From positions 1 through 21,644 of IMG/VR virus record IMGVR_UViG_3300007276_000367: 21,644 bases of DNA, one strand, 5' to 3'. Source of the DNA: a virus. The notes beneath the pieces are model-generated. The model made no database searches. It was not told the origin of the DNA and saw only the letters and a program-made list of their open reading frames with translations. Below are positions 1 through 7,349 of this stretch, piece by piece. Position 1 is the stretch's first letter, and each line of letters opens with the position of its first letter. Made by a program: the position numbers and the translations under genes.

Positions 1-1
1 A

Positions 2-2050
2 GATGATACTGGAACAGGTGCTTTAATTCTGCGTGGAAACAGCAATGTTACTATAGGCAAATACACTGGCGAAACAATGGGGTATTTTGAAACTGACGGT
101 GCAGTTTCTCTGTACCACGACAACGCAATTAAACTGGCAACAACAGCCACAGGCGTAGACGTCACAGGCACAGTCCAAGCAGACCAGTTTAACAACGACG
201 AAGCCCTCCCCGACATTCGCCCCAGCCTATTGCTAGACTTTGCGAACTCCAAAACGCTAGACCCACGGATTACGTTTACCAGAGGCTCCACTGCGACTTA
301 CTGGGATGGTAAGACCACGGGGAAGGCTGAAGAGAATTTGCTGTCTTATAGCCAAGATTTGAGCAATGCGGCTTGGCTTGTATCAGGAACAACAGTAACA
401 GCAAATAACACAGCGGCACCTGATGGAACGACTACCGCTGAAAAGGTGGCGATTAGTACTGAGGGCGACTACCGTAACATAAGCCAACGTCCGACAGGTT
501 TGGCGTCCACGGCGTATACGCTGAGTGTTTACTTGAAGAAATCAAACTGGGACTATGTTTCTGTTAATTTGCAATCAAGAACTAGCAGCAACGGTTACAT
601 AAACACTTTTGGTCAAAAAATAATAAACCTATCAAATGGTACAACAATTGGCAACGACATTGGAACTGCCACTACAACTGATGTGGGCAACGGTTGGTAT
701 CGGGTTACTGTTTCTGGAACATCTGCAAGCAATGCAGAAATGATATATATTGATTTCCAGTTTACAAACAGCAGCGGTCAAGCAGCCCCATCAACAAGCG
801 TTGCTAACGGCTCTGCTATTTTCCTCTGGGGCGCACAGCTAGAACAACGCAGCGCAGCTACAGCCTACACAGCGACAACCTCTAGCCCCATCGTGAAGTA
901 TCAACCAGTGCTGCAAACAGCGGCTAGTGGTGCAGCACGGTTTGACCACGACCCAGTGACGGGTGAAAGCAAGGGGCTGTTGATTGAGGAAGCACGGACG
1001 AACTTAGCTACCCATTCTAAAATGAATGAAAGTCTGGACAACTTTAACCGTGGCACAGTATTTGCCAACTCAATCATTGCGCCCGATGGCACACAAACCG
1101 CCAACGTCTATCGTGAGGATACCGCAAACGGAGCGCATCACATTCAAGAAATTATTCCGAATGAAACAGCGAATACCGTTCACACCGCAAGCGTTTATGT
1201 GAAAAACTACGGAGTTAGTGATTGCCAGCTTGCCATGCGTATTTCTGATAGCGGCGATGTCTACAAGAAAGTCTTTTTTGATTTGGACAATATTGTGGTC
1301 AGTTTTTCGGGAGATACTGGCTACACTGGGACGATTACGGATGTTGGAAACGGCTGGCGGCGATTAACAATTACCGGAGACGTAGGTGATGGAACCAACG
1401 ATTTGCGTGTGCATTTGTTCAACTGTCAAGGCACTGGTACAACCAGCAGTTACACAGGCAATGGCTGGGATGGATTGGGGTTCTGGGGCTTGCAAGTCGA
1501 GGTCGGCAGTTTTGCAACGTCACATATTCCGACCACTGGTGCTGCGGCGACGAGGGCTGGTGAACTAACAAGCGTACTTACGTCAACGGTTATGAGTGCG
1601 CATGACGGTTCGATTTATGTCGAAAGTACCAGCGGTCCCGCAGGTTGGGACACTACGGGACAATACAATTTGTTCCAGTTTGGTGATAGCAATGCTGATG
1701 GACTAGGAGTTTTTAAAGAGAGCGGCTCAAAGAAATTTTGGTATCACGCTCGTCGAGCAAATTCGTCATTTACAAACGTCAACGGAAGCCTGGCTTGGGC
1801 TGACAACACGACAAGTAAGGTTGTGTTAGGCTTTAACAATTCAAGTCAGCGGTTTTACGTTGATGGCACTTTAATTGGGACGGAACAAACAGCGGCGTTA
1901 ACGCAGCTAGACCCTAACCAAGTCACAGAATTAAATATCGGAACAAGCGGAAATGCGGCTTATCATCAATTTAACGGATATATCAAAAAAGTCGCTTGCT
2001 GGCCCAAACGCTTGTCCAACGCCACCCTGCAAGCAATGACAACGGAGTGA
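2..2050 (+). CDS. Large tail fibre / adhesin with tandem carbohydrate-binding-like modules and a LamG-like end (5'-partial)
   Basis: The frame is open to the left edge, so the ATG at 77 is internal and the true start lies outside. The first visible part (LILRGN, IGKYTGE, then LYHDNAIKLATTATGVDVTG) is the repeat style of phage fibre shafts. RPSLLLDFANSKTLDPRITF and TRGSTATY follow, a signature common in phage structural proteins. Two similar beta-sandwich-like modules come next; each contains DVGNGW (about nt 680 and 1340) and ends in an LWGAQLE or FWGLQVE turn, as in carbohydrate-binding modules. The last 150 residues, with an FYVDGTLIG strand and a W-containing end, resemble LamG/concanavalin-like domains. 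Expected role: receptor or surface-glycan binding at the tail end. The next gene starts 4 bp after the stop. GC is clearly higher here than in the tail-tip genes downstream. Domain names are by eye; structural fibre role is fairly secure. Confidence 0.85.
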   Translation, partial: DDTGTGALILRGNSNVTIGKYTGETMGYFETDGAVSLYHDNAIKLATTATGVDVTGTVQADQFNNDEALPDIRPSLLLDFANSKTLDPRITFTRGSTATYWDGKTTGKAEENLLSYSQDLSNAAWLVSGTTVTANNTAAPDGTTTAEKVAISTEGDYRNISQRPTGLASTAYTLSVYLKKSNWDYVSVNLQSRTSSNGYINTFGQKIINLSNGTTIGNDIGTATTTDVGNGWYRVTVSGTSASNAEMIYIDFQFTNSSGQAAPSTSVANGSAIFLWGAQLEQRSAATAYTATTSSPIVKYQPVLQTAASGAARFDHDPVTGESKGLLIEEARTNLATHSKMNESLDNFNRGTVFANSIIAPDGTQTANVYREDTANGAHHIQEIIPNETANTVHTASVYVKNYGVSDCQLAMRISDSGDVYKKVFFDLDNIVVSFSGDTGYTGTITDVGNGWRRLTITGDVGDGTNDLRVHLFNCQGTGTTSSYTGNGWDGLGFWGLQVEVGSFATSHIPTTGAAATRAGELTSVLTSTVMSAHDGSIYVESTSGPAGWDTTGQYNLFQFGDSNADGLGVFKESGSKKFWYHARRANSSFTNVNGSLAWADNTTSKVVLGFNNSSQRFYVDGTLIGTEQTAALTQLDPNQVTELNIGTSGNAAYHQFNGYIKKVACWPKRLSNATLQAMTTE

Positions 2051-2054
2051 CGCA

Positions 2055-2441
2055 ATGACACAAACATATTATCTTAAAGCAGCCTCCGAAGCCGCACTCT
2101 GGACAGCCCTTGGCGCAGCGGGATTGGCACACAAAGAATACGACCAGACAGACCCGCTAAACGTGGCACCTGATAACCTCGGCTACGAAGAAACTTGGGA
2201 ACCTACAGGCGCATACGAGTGGCAAGCAGACACGCAGATGCTGGATGTAATTGGCACGATTTACGCCAAGACGGGCAACACGCTGACCGACAGTGAAGGT
2301 TTTGAATACGACGAAACACAGGCGGTTGCGGGGTTTCATGCGAACCTACGGGAAACACTGACAGACGCACAGGTGGCGGCATTGCCAACAGTAAGCGCAC
2401 CAGCAACGCCCTATCGCATTTGGGCAGGAGATAACACATGA
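2055..2441 (+). CDS. Small tail-fibre-associated protein of unknown function
   Basis: 128 residues, no membrane segment or signal peptide. It is acidic with many Trp/Tyr (YEETWEPTGAYEWQ) and an Ala-rich N-terminus (AASEAALWTALGAAG). CGGAG at the end of the upstream gene serves as ribosome binding site. Its stop overlaps the next start (ATGA), so it is probably translationally coupled to the collar protein. Proteins of this look often sit between fibre genes in phages, but I do not recognise a named family. A fibre chaperone or small structural part is possible; this is inferred from position only. Confidence 0.75.
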   Translation: MTQTYYLKAASEAALWTALGAAGLAHKEYDQTDPLNVAPDNLGYEETWEPTGAYEWQADTQMLDVIGTIYAKTGNTLTDSEGFEYDETQAVAGFHANLRETLTDAQVAALPTVSAPATPYRIWAGDNT

Positions 2442-3019
2442 CAAAATTAATAGGGACTGGCGCAAACCAAGTGCCAACAAACGCTGATTTAGGCAAGTTG
2501 GCGTATCAAGACGCCATTGCGCTTGGCACAGGCACAGCGGGACAAGTACTGCAATCTGGTGGAGCTACGGGTTCGCCTACGTGGGCTGATGCTGGCGGTG
2601 GAGTTCCAGCGGGGTCAGTCATTTACCACGCAGCTAATACAGCCCCTACAGGCTTTTTAAAGGCAAATGGTGCGGCTGTTTCACGTTCAACTTATTCTGA
2701 CTTGTTTACAGCTATTGGCACGACCTTTGGTGCGGGTGATGGGTCTTCTACATTTAACGTGCCTGATCTTCGTGGTGAGTTCCCTAGAGGCTGGGATGAT
2801 AGTCGTGGTGTTGATAGTGGGCGTTCCTTTGGTTCTGCTCAGACAGACGCGTTTAAGAGTCACAACCACAGTTATAACCTTTATGGATTAATTCCAGCCG
2901 TTACCAATAAAATAGGTTCATCAGGTGCAGGATATGGGGCAACTAACACCACAACATCCACAGGCGGCACAGAAACTCGCCCTCGCAACATAGCCCTGCT
3001 TGCTTGCATTAAATACTAA
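2438..3019 (+). CDS. Phage tail collar domain protein (short tail fibre)
   Basis: 193 residues. The N-terminal part (LAYQDAIALGTGTAGQVLQ, then WADAGGG) is a shaft or adaptor sequence typical of phage fibres. From about residue 58 the collar domain (PF07484 type) begins: GSVIYHAANTAPTGFLKANG, SRSTYSDLFTAIGTTFG and FNVPDLRGEFPRGWD. The C-terminal SHNH plus ETRPRNIALLACIKY is the usual end of such fibres; the His-rich motif is known to bind metal ions in fibre needles. The gene overlaps the previous one by 4 bp and precedes a tail-assembly-chaperone-like gene, the usual fibre-plus-helper order. The WADAGGG element recurs in the fibre at 3515, suggesting related attachment segments. Confidence 0.92.
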   Translation: MTKLIGTGANQVPTNADLGKLAYQDAIALGTGTAGQVLQSGGATGSPTWADAGGGVPAGSVIYHAANTAPTGFLKANGAAVSRSTYSDLFTAIGTTFGAGDGSSTFNVPDLRGEFPRGWDDSRGVDSGRSFGSAQTDAFKSHNHSYNLYGLIPAVTNKIGSSGAGYGATNTTTSTGGTETRPRNIALLACIKY

Positions 3020-3031
3020 GGAGACACAACT

Positions 3032-3421
3032 ATGAACGTATATCAAACCGACATTGATGGTGTTTATGTAGGCACTACAGTAGCAGATCAAGATCCTTTG
3101 GATAGCACTAACTGGCTTATTCCAGCGGGGTGTGTAGAAACTGCACCACCGACTATCACTGACAAGCAACTTGCTAAGTGGAACGGTACAGAGTGGGTTG
3201 TAGAAACTCTACCCGTTGTAGAGTCTGCCCCAGAACCAGAGCCTATCGCACCAGAAGTTTTAGTCCGTGGAGAACGTAACGCTAAACTATCTGCTTGCGA
3301 TTGGATGGCTTGCAGTGACGTAACTATGCCAACCGCGTGGCGCACCTACCGACAAGCCTTGCGTGACTTACCAGAACAGGACGGGTTTCCAGACACAGCC
3401 TTTCCAGTGGCCCCCAGCTAA
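3032..3421 (+). CDS. Tail fibre assembly / tail assembly chaperone-like protein, copy 1
   Basis: 129 residues with an AAGGAGA ribosome binding site. The C-terminal half carries the pattern of the phage tail assembly chaperone family (Phage_tail_APC type): RNAKLSACDWMACSDVTMP, then WRTYRQALRDLPEQDGFP and a Pro-rich end. The N-terminal half is a short domain with a Pro/Glu-rich linker (PEPEPIAPE). These proteins usually follow a fibre gene and help it fold or trimerise, which matches its place after the collar protein. A second, more diverged copy closes the next fibre block at 5874. Family assignment is by pattern; the chaperone role is inferred from the family and context. Confidence 0.8.
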   Translation: MNVYQTDIDGVYVGTTVADQDPLDSTNWLIPAGCVETAPPTITDKQLAKWNGTEWVVETLPVVESAPEPEPIAPEVLVRGERNAKLSACDWMACSDVTMPTAWRTYRQALRDLPEQDGFPDTAFPVAPS

Positions 3422-3425
3422 TGTC

Positions 3426-3430
3426 GGAGG
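3426..3430 (+). promoter_or_regulatory. Strong Shine-Dalgarno (GGAGG) that fixes a tiny ORF start
   Basis: GGAGG lies five bases before the ATG at 3436. It favours that ATG over the in-frame ATG at 3421, which overlaps the upstream stop codon and lacks any purine-rich site. Confidence 0.7.
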
Positions 3431-3435
3431 ATCGC

Positions 3436-3522
3436 ATGGATAAAGCTTTTTCTAAAATAGAGTTTTTAGACAGGAGAGTAACTGTAATTGAAGACAACCT
3501 TAAGGAGAAGGTAAATGACTAA
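3436..3522 (+). CDS. 28-residue coiled-coil-like peptide between the two fibre blocks
   Basis: A short frame with a near-perfect ribosome binding site (GGAGG, 5 bp spacing), ending 8 bp inside the next gene. The peptide contains FSKIEFLDRRVTVIEDNL, with hydrophobic residues in an approximate heptad pattern and alternating charge, so it may form a small coiled coil. The overlap suggests translational coupling to the fibre at 3515. It could be a real micro-protein (a fibre nucleator or assembly aid) or a leader whose main effect is on translation of the next gene. An in-frame ATG at 3421 would extend it by five residues. Confidence 0.55.
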   Translation: MDKAFSKIEFLDRRVTVIEDNLKEKVND

Positions 3523-5170
3523 GACAAGAGATACCGCTTCTGGGTCTACTAAAAAGAAATTTGGCGGTCAAACTAAACTAGAAGCTCACACTTCAGGAGT
3601 GACTGTTACTGGCAATATTAGCGCAACAGGCACCGTTGATGGGCGTGATGTTGCAGCTGATGGGACTAAGCTAGATACTGTAGCGACTTCTTCAAATAAC
3701 TACGTACACCCAACAGGTGCGGGTAACAATCACATACCAACAGGAGGCGCTGCTGATCAAGTATTAACTTACAGTAGTTCTGGGGTGGCTGCTTGGGCAG
3801 ACGCTGGTGGTGGTGCTTCTGCCTCTGCTGACCTTTATATTGCCAATCCTAGTTCAGCCACAAGTCCTACGGCGGCGGGTACTAATTCAATTGCTATTGG
3901 CTCTCAGGCGGCTTGTGCTGGGGAAAACGCATTTTCTATAGGTCTGCAAGCAAGGTCAGCTACGGAATCTATAGGGTTGGGATTTCAAACTCATGCAGAT
4001 GGTTTAAGAAGCATAGCGATAGGGCATGGCACTGACGTAGATGGGGAGTTTGCGCTTGGAATTGGTTATAGCGTAGATATTCCGTCAAACTCAGCACAAT
4101 CAATGGCTATAGGGTATGATGCCCAAATATCATCAAATAAATATGGTGCGATGGCCATTGGTCATTCTGCTATTGGTGCTGGGCAATTTGCACTTGCCCT
4201 TGGTAAGTCTAGAGCAAGTGGAGGAGATAGTTGTGCAATAAGTATTGGAAGCAATTCAAGCAGCTACGGTTCAAGTGCAAATGAGTCTGTGGCGATTGGG
4301 TATTTAGCTAAGGCATCTGGCAGTCAATCTAACGCTCTAGGAGCAAAGGCGGTCGCGGCTGGTGTAAATTCTACGGCCCTTACAGACAGCTATGCTGGTG
4401 GAGTTGATAGTTTTGCGGCTGGTATATCTGACAACTCAACTAGCTACGGAGCCGTTGGAGATTATTCTTTAGCTATAGGGTATCATGCGAAGGCACATGG
4501 CAATGAATCAATCGCCATAGGCTATTCGGCAGATGTCGGTACAAATCAAGGTGCAATCGCAATTGGTACAGGGGCAACAGTAAGCGGTACAGCCTTAAGG
4601 GGCATTGCTATAGGCCGAGATGCAAAGGCTCAAAGTAATGGTGCAATAGCTTTAAGAGCTACTTATAGCGCTACTGAAACCGTAGCTAGTGGCTATGGGT
4701 CTGTAGCAATTGGTGACGGAGTTAAAGCTGCACAAACTGGGAAATATGCGTTTGGTCAAGGGCGCTTTGCCGCAACAGGCGATGCTCAAGGTGGCATGTT
4801 TATTTTAAGATGTGATACGACAGATGCGACAGCAACACGTATGACAACGAATAATGCAACAGCGGCTTCTAGTAATCAAATAGTAGCGGCACAGGATACT
4901 TGCATTACATTCTCAGGCACAGTCGTTGCAATGCAGAATGGCGCACAGGCTTATGGGTCTTGGAAAATAGAAGGGCTGATAGTCAATGATTATGGTGCAT
5001 TAACTGTACCTAATTCTGCAATCACAGTGATCCACAACAGTTCAAACTGGGGGCTGGCATTATCAGCAGACGATACGTGGGACGCATTGGCTATTACCGT
5101 CACAGGAGAAGCATCACACAACATCAGATGGGTGGCGAACATCCAAACGGCAGAAGTCACCTATGCTTAA
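3515..5170 (+). CDS. Tail fibre with about 20 YadA-head-like (SIAIG) repeats
   Basis: 551 residues. The N-terminal 110 include HTSGVTVTGNISATGTVDG and DVAADGTKLDT, an attachment/shaft signature widely seen in phage fibres, and a WADAGGG element shared with the collar protein. From about residue 124 to 420 there are roughly 20 imperfect repeats of about 14-16 residues around SIAIG (SIAIGSQA, SIAIGHGT, SMAIGYDA, SVAIGYLA, SLAIGYHA, SIAIGYSA and others). This is the Hep_Hag/YadA-head repeat, which in trimeric autotransporters folds as a trimeric left-handed beta-roll. The last 125 residues look like a compact beta-rich tip (SWKIEGLIVNDYGALTVPNS). There is no signal peptide and no membrane anchor, so a phage fibre fits and an autotransporter does not. 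Start at 3515 follows AAGGAGA. Binding specificity cannot be read. Confidence 0.88.
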   Translation: MTKTRDTASGSTKKKFGGQTKLEAHTSGVTVTGNISATGTVDGRDVAADGTKLDTVATSSNNYVHPTGAGNNHIPTGGAADQVLTYSSSGVAAWADAGGGASASADLYIANPSSATSPTAAGTNSIAIGSQAACAGENAFSIGLQARSATESIGLGFQTHADGLRSIAIGHGTDVDGEFALGIGYSVDIPSNSAQSMAIGYDAQISSNKYGAMAIGHSAIGAGQFALALGKSRASGGDSCAISIGSNSSSYGSSANESVAIGYLAKASGSQSNALGAKAVAAGVNSTALTDSYAGGVDSFAAGISDNSTSYGAVGDYSLAIGYHAKAHGNESIAIGYSADVGTNQGAIAIGTGATVSGTALRGIAIGRDAKAQSNGAIALRATYSATETVASGYGSVAIGDGVKAAQTGKYAFGQGRFAATGDAQGGMFILRCDTTDATATRMTTNNATAASSNQIVAAQDTCITFSGTVVAMQNGAQAYGSWKIEGLIVNDYGALTVPNSAITVIHNSSNWGLALSADDTWDALAITVTGEASHNIRWVANIQTAEVTYA

Positions 5171-5182
5171 AGGAGCAAGATA

Positions 5183-5485
5183 ATGGCTATAACTAACAAC
5201 ATTACTACAGAAAATTCACAGTACGGCATCGCTTTCAACGGGGCTTACTACCGTATTGTTACAGCGGCAGTCTCACGACAACGTGGTACTGATCCAAAGT
5301 TTAGCGTCATGATTGACCTGTCTGGTTATGCTGCAACTCCTGATGATGACACCCGTGAGGTGGATTTCAAACGGTATAACGCAACGTTGGACGCTGTGGA
5401 AGCAGCTTCTGGTGCTACATTTCTAGCAAAATGCTATGCTTGGGTGATGAATCAAAGCGATATGGCTGGCAGTTCAGCAGCATAG
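5183..5485 (+). CDS. Small fibre-block protein of unknown function
   Basis: 100 residues, AGGAG ribosome binding site, no membrane segment. It begins MAITNNITTENSQYGIAFNG and has a compact, mixed alpha/beta-looking sequence (RGTDPKFSVMIDLSGY). It lies 12 bp after the YadA-like fibre and 9 bp before another small structural gene, so it is probably part of the fibre operon. Similar short proteins next to phage fibres are common, but I know no function for them. Confidence 0.72.
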   Translation: MAITNNITTENSQYGIAFNGAYYRIVTAAVSRQRGTDPKFSVMIDLSGYAATPDDDTREVDFKRYNATLDAVEAASGATFLAKCYAWVMNQSDMAGSSAA

Positions 5486-5494
5486 GAGAACAAT

Positions 5495-5839
5495 ATGAGT
5501 CTAACAATTAATCATCAAACAAACGACATATCAGCAAGCAGTGGTTCAATGACGATTGATGGTGCTGCCGCTGGTAGTAGTACAACATGGGGCGCTGTTG
5601 GTACTTATACTGTGGCATCAGGAGGTTCATCGATGAGATCGGCTAATTCTACTATTTCAGGAAGCACTCTTAAGACAAATGCTTATAGTTCAGGTCATAA
5701 AAGACCGCTTACTCATGAGTGGAATTCTGGTGAAAACAGCACTCTTGGTGTATCAGGCACATGGCGTAACATGACAGGTGCTGCTGGTAGTACACAATTT
5801 GGTAAGCAAGTGAATTGCTTATGGGTCAGAATATCTTGA
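5495..5839 (+). CDS. Small fibre-tip-like protein
   Basis: 114 residues, rich in Ser, Thr and Gly, starting MSLTINHQTNDISASSGSM. The segment TTWGAVGTYTVASGG and the ending SGTWRNMTG...LWVRIS resemble the C-terminal knobs of phage tail fibres, where the terminal strands often read GTWR and LWVRIS. It may therefore be a separate fibre tip or a stand-alone short fibre. It has an AGGAG site 9 bp after the previous gene and is followed by the second chaperone-like gene. The assignment rests on these motifs and on position. Confidence 0.7.
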   Translation: MSLTINHQTNDISASSGSMTIDGAAAGSSTTWGAVGTYTVASGGSSMRSANSTISGSTLKTNAYSSGHKRPLTHEWNSGENSTLGVSGTWRNMTGAAGSTQFGKQVNCLWVRIS

Positions 5840-5873
5840 TTAATAAATACAACAATAACAACAGGAGGCGTTT

Positions 5874-6293
5874 ATGCCAACAGTAACAATAACAGAAGTG
5901 CGTAACGCACAATCACTTAACGCAGAAAATACCGCATTTGATGTAGAGATTAACCATCCAGAATATGATTGGATACCGTACACATTAGACCCTTCTGATA
6001 CAGATACAACAATCGACAACGCAGAAGTCATGGCTCTTATAGGCACAAATTTTGCAGCATATGTTGCTCCTACACAGGCAGAGTTAGACGAAGAAACGGC
6101 GGCTAATGTTCGTGCTGAACGTGATAATATTTTAGCTACAGTCGTTGACCCTCTTGTGTCCAACCCTCTCCGCTGGGCTGAAATGACCGCTGACAAACAA
6201 ACAGAGTGGTCGCAGTATCGCACGGACCTGTTGAATGTCCCGCAACAGTCAGGATTTCCGAATAACATCACATGGCCTGTGGAGCCTATCTGA
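5874..6293 (+). CDS. Tail assembly chaperone-like protein, copy 2
   Basis: 139 residues with a strong AGGAGG site 5 bp before the ATG. The C-terminal third has the same layout as the protein at 3032: a charged helix (VRAERDNILATVVDP), a Trp (LRWAEM), then QYRTDLLNVPQQSGFP and a WPVEP ending. The N-terminal half differs, suggesting a fibre-specific or adapter region. It closes the second fibre block, as copy 1 closes the first. The reverse-strand frame over the same bases is a shadow. A role in folding or attaching the YadA-like fibre or the small tip protein is inferred. Confidence 0.75.
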   Translation: MPTVTITEVRNAQSLNAENTAFDVEINHPEYDWIPYTLDPSDTDTTIDNAEVMALIGTNFAAYVAPTQAELDEETAANVRAERDNILATVVDPLVSNPLRWAEMTADKQTEWSQYRTDLLNVPQQSGFPNNITWPVEPI

Positions 6294-6361
6294 TGATATA
6301 CATGAGAATGACCAGAACACCTGATGGCTCAGATGTATAATTTAACCACAAAGCCCGTACA

Positions 6362-6574
6362 ATGATACATGTATTTGCTCTAATGCTGTACATAGGAGCG
6401 GGTGAGGACAAGAAGCTTATAAGTGATGACATGTACTTTCGCAAGATTGAAAGCTGTAACTACTACGCAGAACAACTTATTAAGTCTTTTGGTTCTCACC
6501 CTAACAATGACCCTAGAAGGGCTTACTGTGTACCTAAAGTTGTAGACCCTGCTAAAGAACAAATTTACTACTAA
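6362..6574 (+). CDS. Small conserved-looking marine-phage protein, unknown function
   Basis: 70 residues: a hydrophobic N-terminal segment (MIHVFALMLYIGAGED) followed by a hydrophilic part with SDDMYFRKIESCNYYAEQL and a Cys near the end (RAYCVPKV). The start lacks a clear Shine-Dalgarno; it is chosen because the hydrophobic leader plus GEDKKLISDDMYF is the arrangement I recall from similar small proteins in marine phages. The first segment is short for a membrane span but could be a signal-like anchor. Its stop codon overlaps the conserved 25-bp element described at 6571, which precedes phoH. No function can be given. Confidence 0.7.
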   Translation: MIHVFALMLYIGAGEDKKLISDDMYFRKIESCNYYAEQLIKSFGSHPNNDPRRAYCVPKVVDPAKEQIYY

Positions 6575-6597
6575 AAATAGAGATCGCTAATGATAGG
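6571..6597 (+). promoter_or_regulatory. Conserved intergenic element, copy A (candidate phage-RNAP promoter)
   Basis: CTAAAAATAG, one variable base, GATCGCT, one variable base, ATGATA, then GG. 23 of the first 25 bases match copy B at 16189. It overlaps the stop of the upstream gene and lies 33 bp before the phoH start. AT-rich 5' part, central GC core and ATA followed by GG are similar in layout to T7-family promoters, where transcription starts at GG. This is inference; a host sigma-70 site is a weaker fit because no -35 box sits at the right distance. Confidence 0.5.
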
Positions 6598-6629
6598 TCT
6601 CTCTAGAAATACCAACTAAAGGATCCTTT

Positions 6630-7334
6630 ATGTCAAGAAGATCAGAAAAGAAAAAGTCCCGTTATGCTGATAAGAAAGAAGGTAATGTTCACGTATTACC
6701 TAGATTTCATGTTCTTCCTAAGAATGAAAAGCAAAACTACTTAATACAAGCTATTAAGACAAGTCCAGTTGTAGTGACCATTGGTTGTGCTGGTACTGGG
6801 AAGACTTACTGTAGTGCTGGAACGGCAGCACAACTTTTTCTGAAGGGTGGCTATCGAAAGATAGTGCTTACCCGCGCTAACGTACCTACAGGCAAAAGTC
6901 TAGGACACTTCCCAGGAACTATTGCTGAGAAGATGACTCCTTGGTTACTTCCTATGTTGGAAGTCCTTAAGAAAGCCTTTGGTACAGGTAAGTATGAGTA
7001 TTTACTGAGTAAAAATGACATTGAGATTCAGCCCATTGAAACTATACGAGGACGTTCTTATGAAAACACTCTTGTACTAGTTGATGAGGCTCAAAATTTA
7101 AACATGGATGAACTAAAAGCCATAAGTACACGCATCGGAGAAAACTCTAAACTAATTCTCATGGGAGATCCTGCTCAGTCAGACGTAAAGGCTGGAGCTG
7201 ATCTTATGAAATTCTGTAAACTTATACAAGTTAATGGTCTTGGCCTTCCTGTGATTGAGTTTGGTATAGAAGATATTGTTAGAAGCGATATAGTTGCTGA
7301 CTTAGTAAGGATGTTTATAGCAGAAAAAATCTAA
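6630..7334 (+). CDS. phoH: PhoH-family P-loop ATPase
   Basis: 234 residues, the usual size for the phage PhoH-like ATPase domain. Walker A is GCAGTGKT at residues 52-59. TRANVPTGKSLGHFPG, typical of PhoH proteins, follows at about 81-96. Walker B is TLVLVDEAQN at about 147-156, and the sensor-like LMGDPAQSD at 177-185 is also characteristic. The N-terminus is a short Lys/Arg-rich tail. PhoH is related to superfamily-1 helicase-like ATPases and is a frequent gene of marine phages; its role in infection (RNA metabolism or phosphate stress) is unsettled. It has an AAAGGA ribosome site and follows the conserved element at 6571, so it may start a transcription unit. It sits oddly between fibre and tail-tip genes. 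Confidence 0.95.
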   Translation: MSRRSEKKKSRYADKKEGNVHVLPRFHVLPKNEKQNYLIQAIKTSPVVVTIGCAGTGKTYCSAGTAAQLFLKGGYRKIVLTRANVPTGKSLGHFPGTIAEKMTPWLLPMLEVLKKAFGTGKYEYLLSKNDIEIQPIETIRGRSYENTLVLVDEAQNLNMDELKAISTRIGENSKLILMGDPAQSDVKAGADLMKFCKLIQVNGLGLPVIEFGIEDIVRSDIVADLVRMFIAEKI

Positions 7335-7349
7335 TTTAAGGAAATAACT

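Noticed and set aside
3515-5170. Bacterial trimeric autotransporter
   Set aside because: The repeats match YadA-head type, but there is no signal peptide and no C-terminal membrane anchor, and all neighbours are phage tail genes.
5840-6271. 143-codon reverse-strand frame
   Set aside because: It lies opposite the chaperone-like gene, which has a strong ribosome site and family motifs; the reverse frame has Cys/Ser-rich shadow composition. Other reverse-strand frames in the window are rejected for the same reason.
6293-6340. 15-codon frame after the second chaperone-like gene (ATG overlapping its stop)
   Set aside because: It has a fair GGAG site 8 bases upstream, but it is too short to support without conservation data, and the peptide shows no feature.
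6579-6602. Hairpin AGAGATC/GGTCTCT as a terminator after the gene at 6362
   Set aside because: Only 7 bp with a wobble, a 10-base loop and no T-tract. The pairing is not kept in copy B of the same element.
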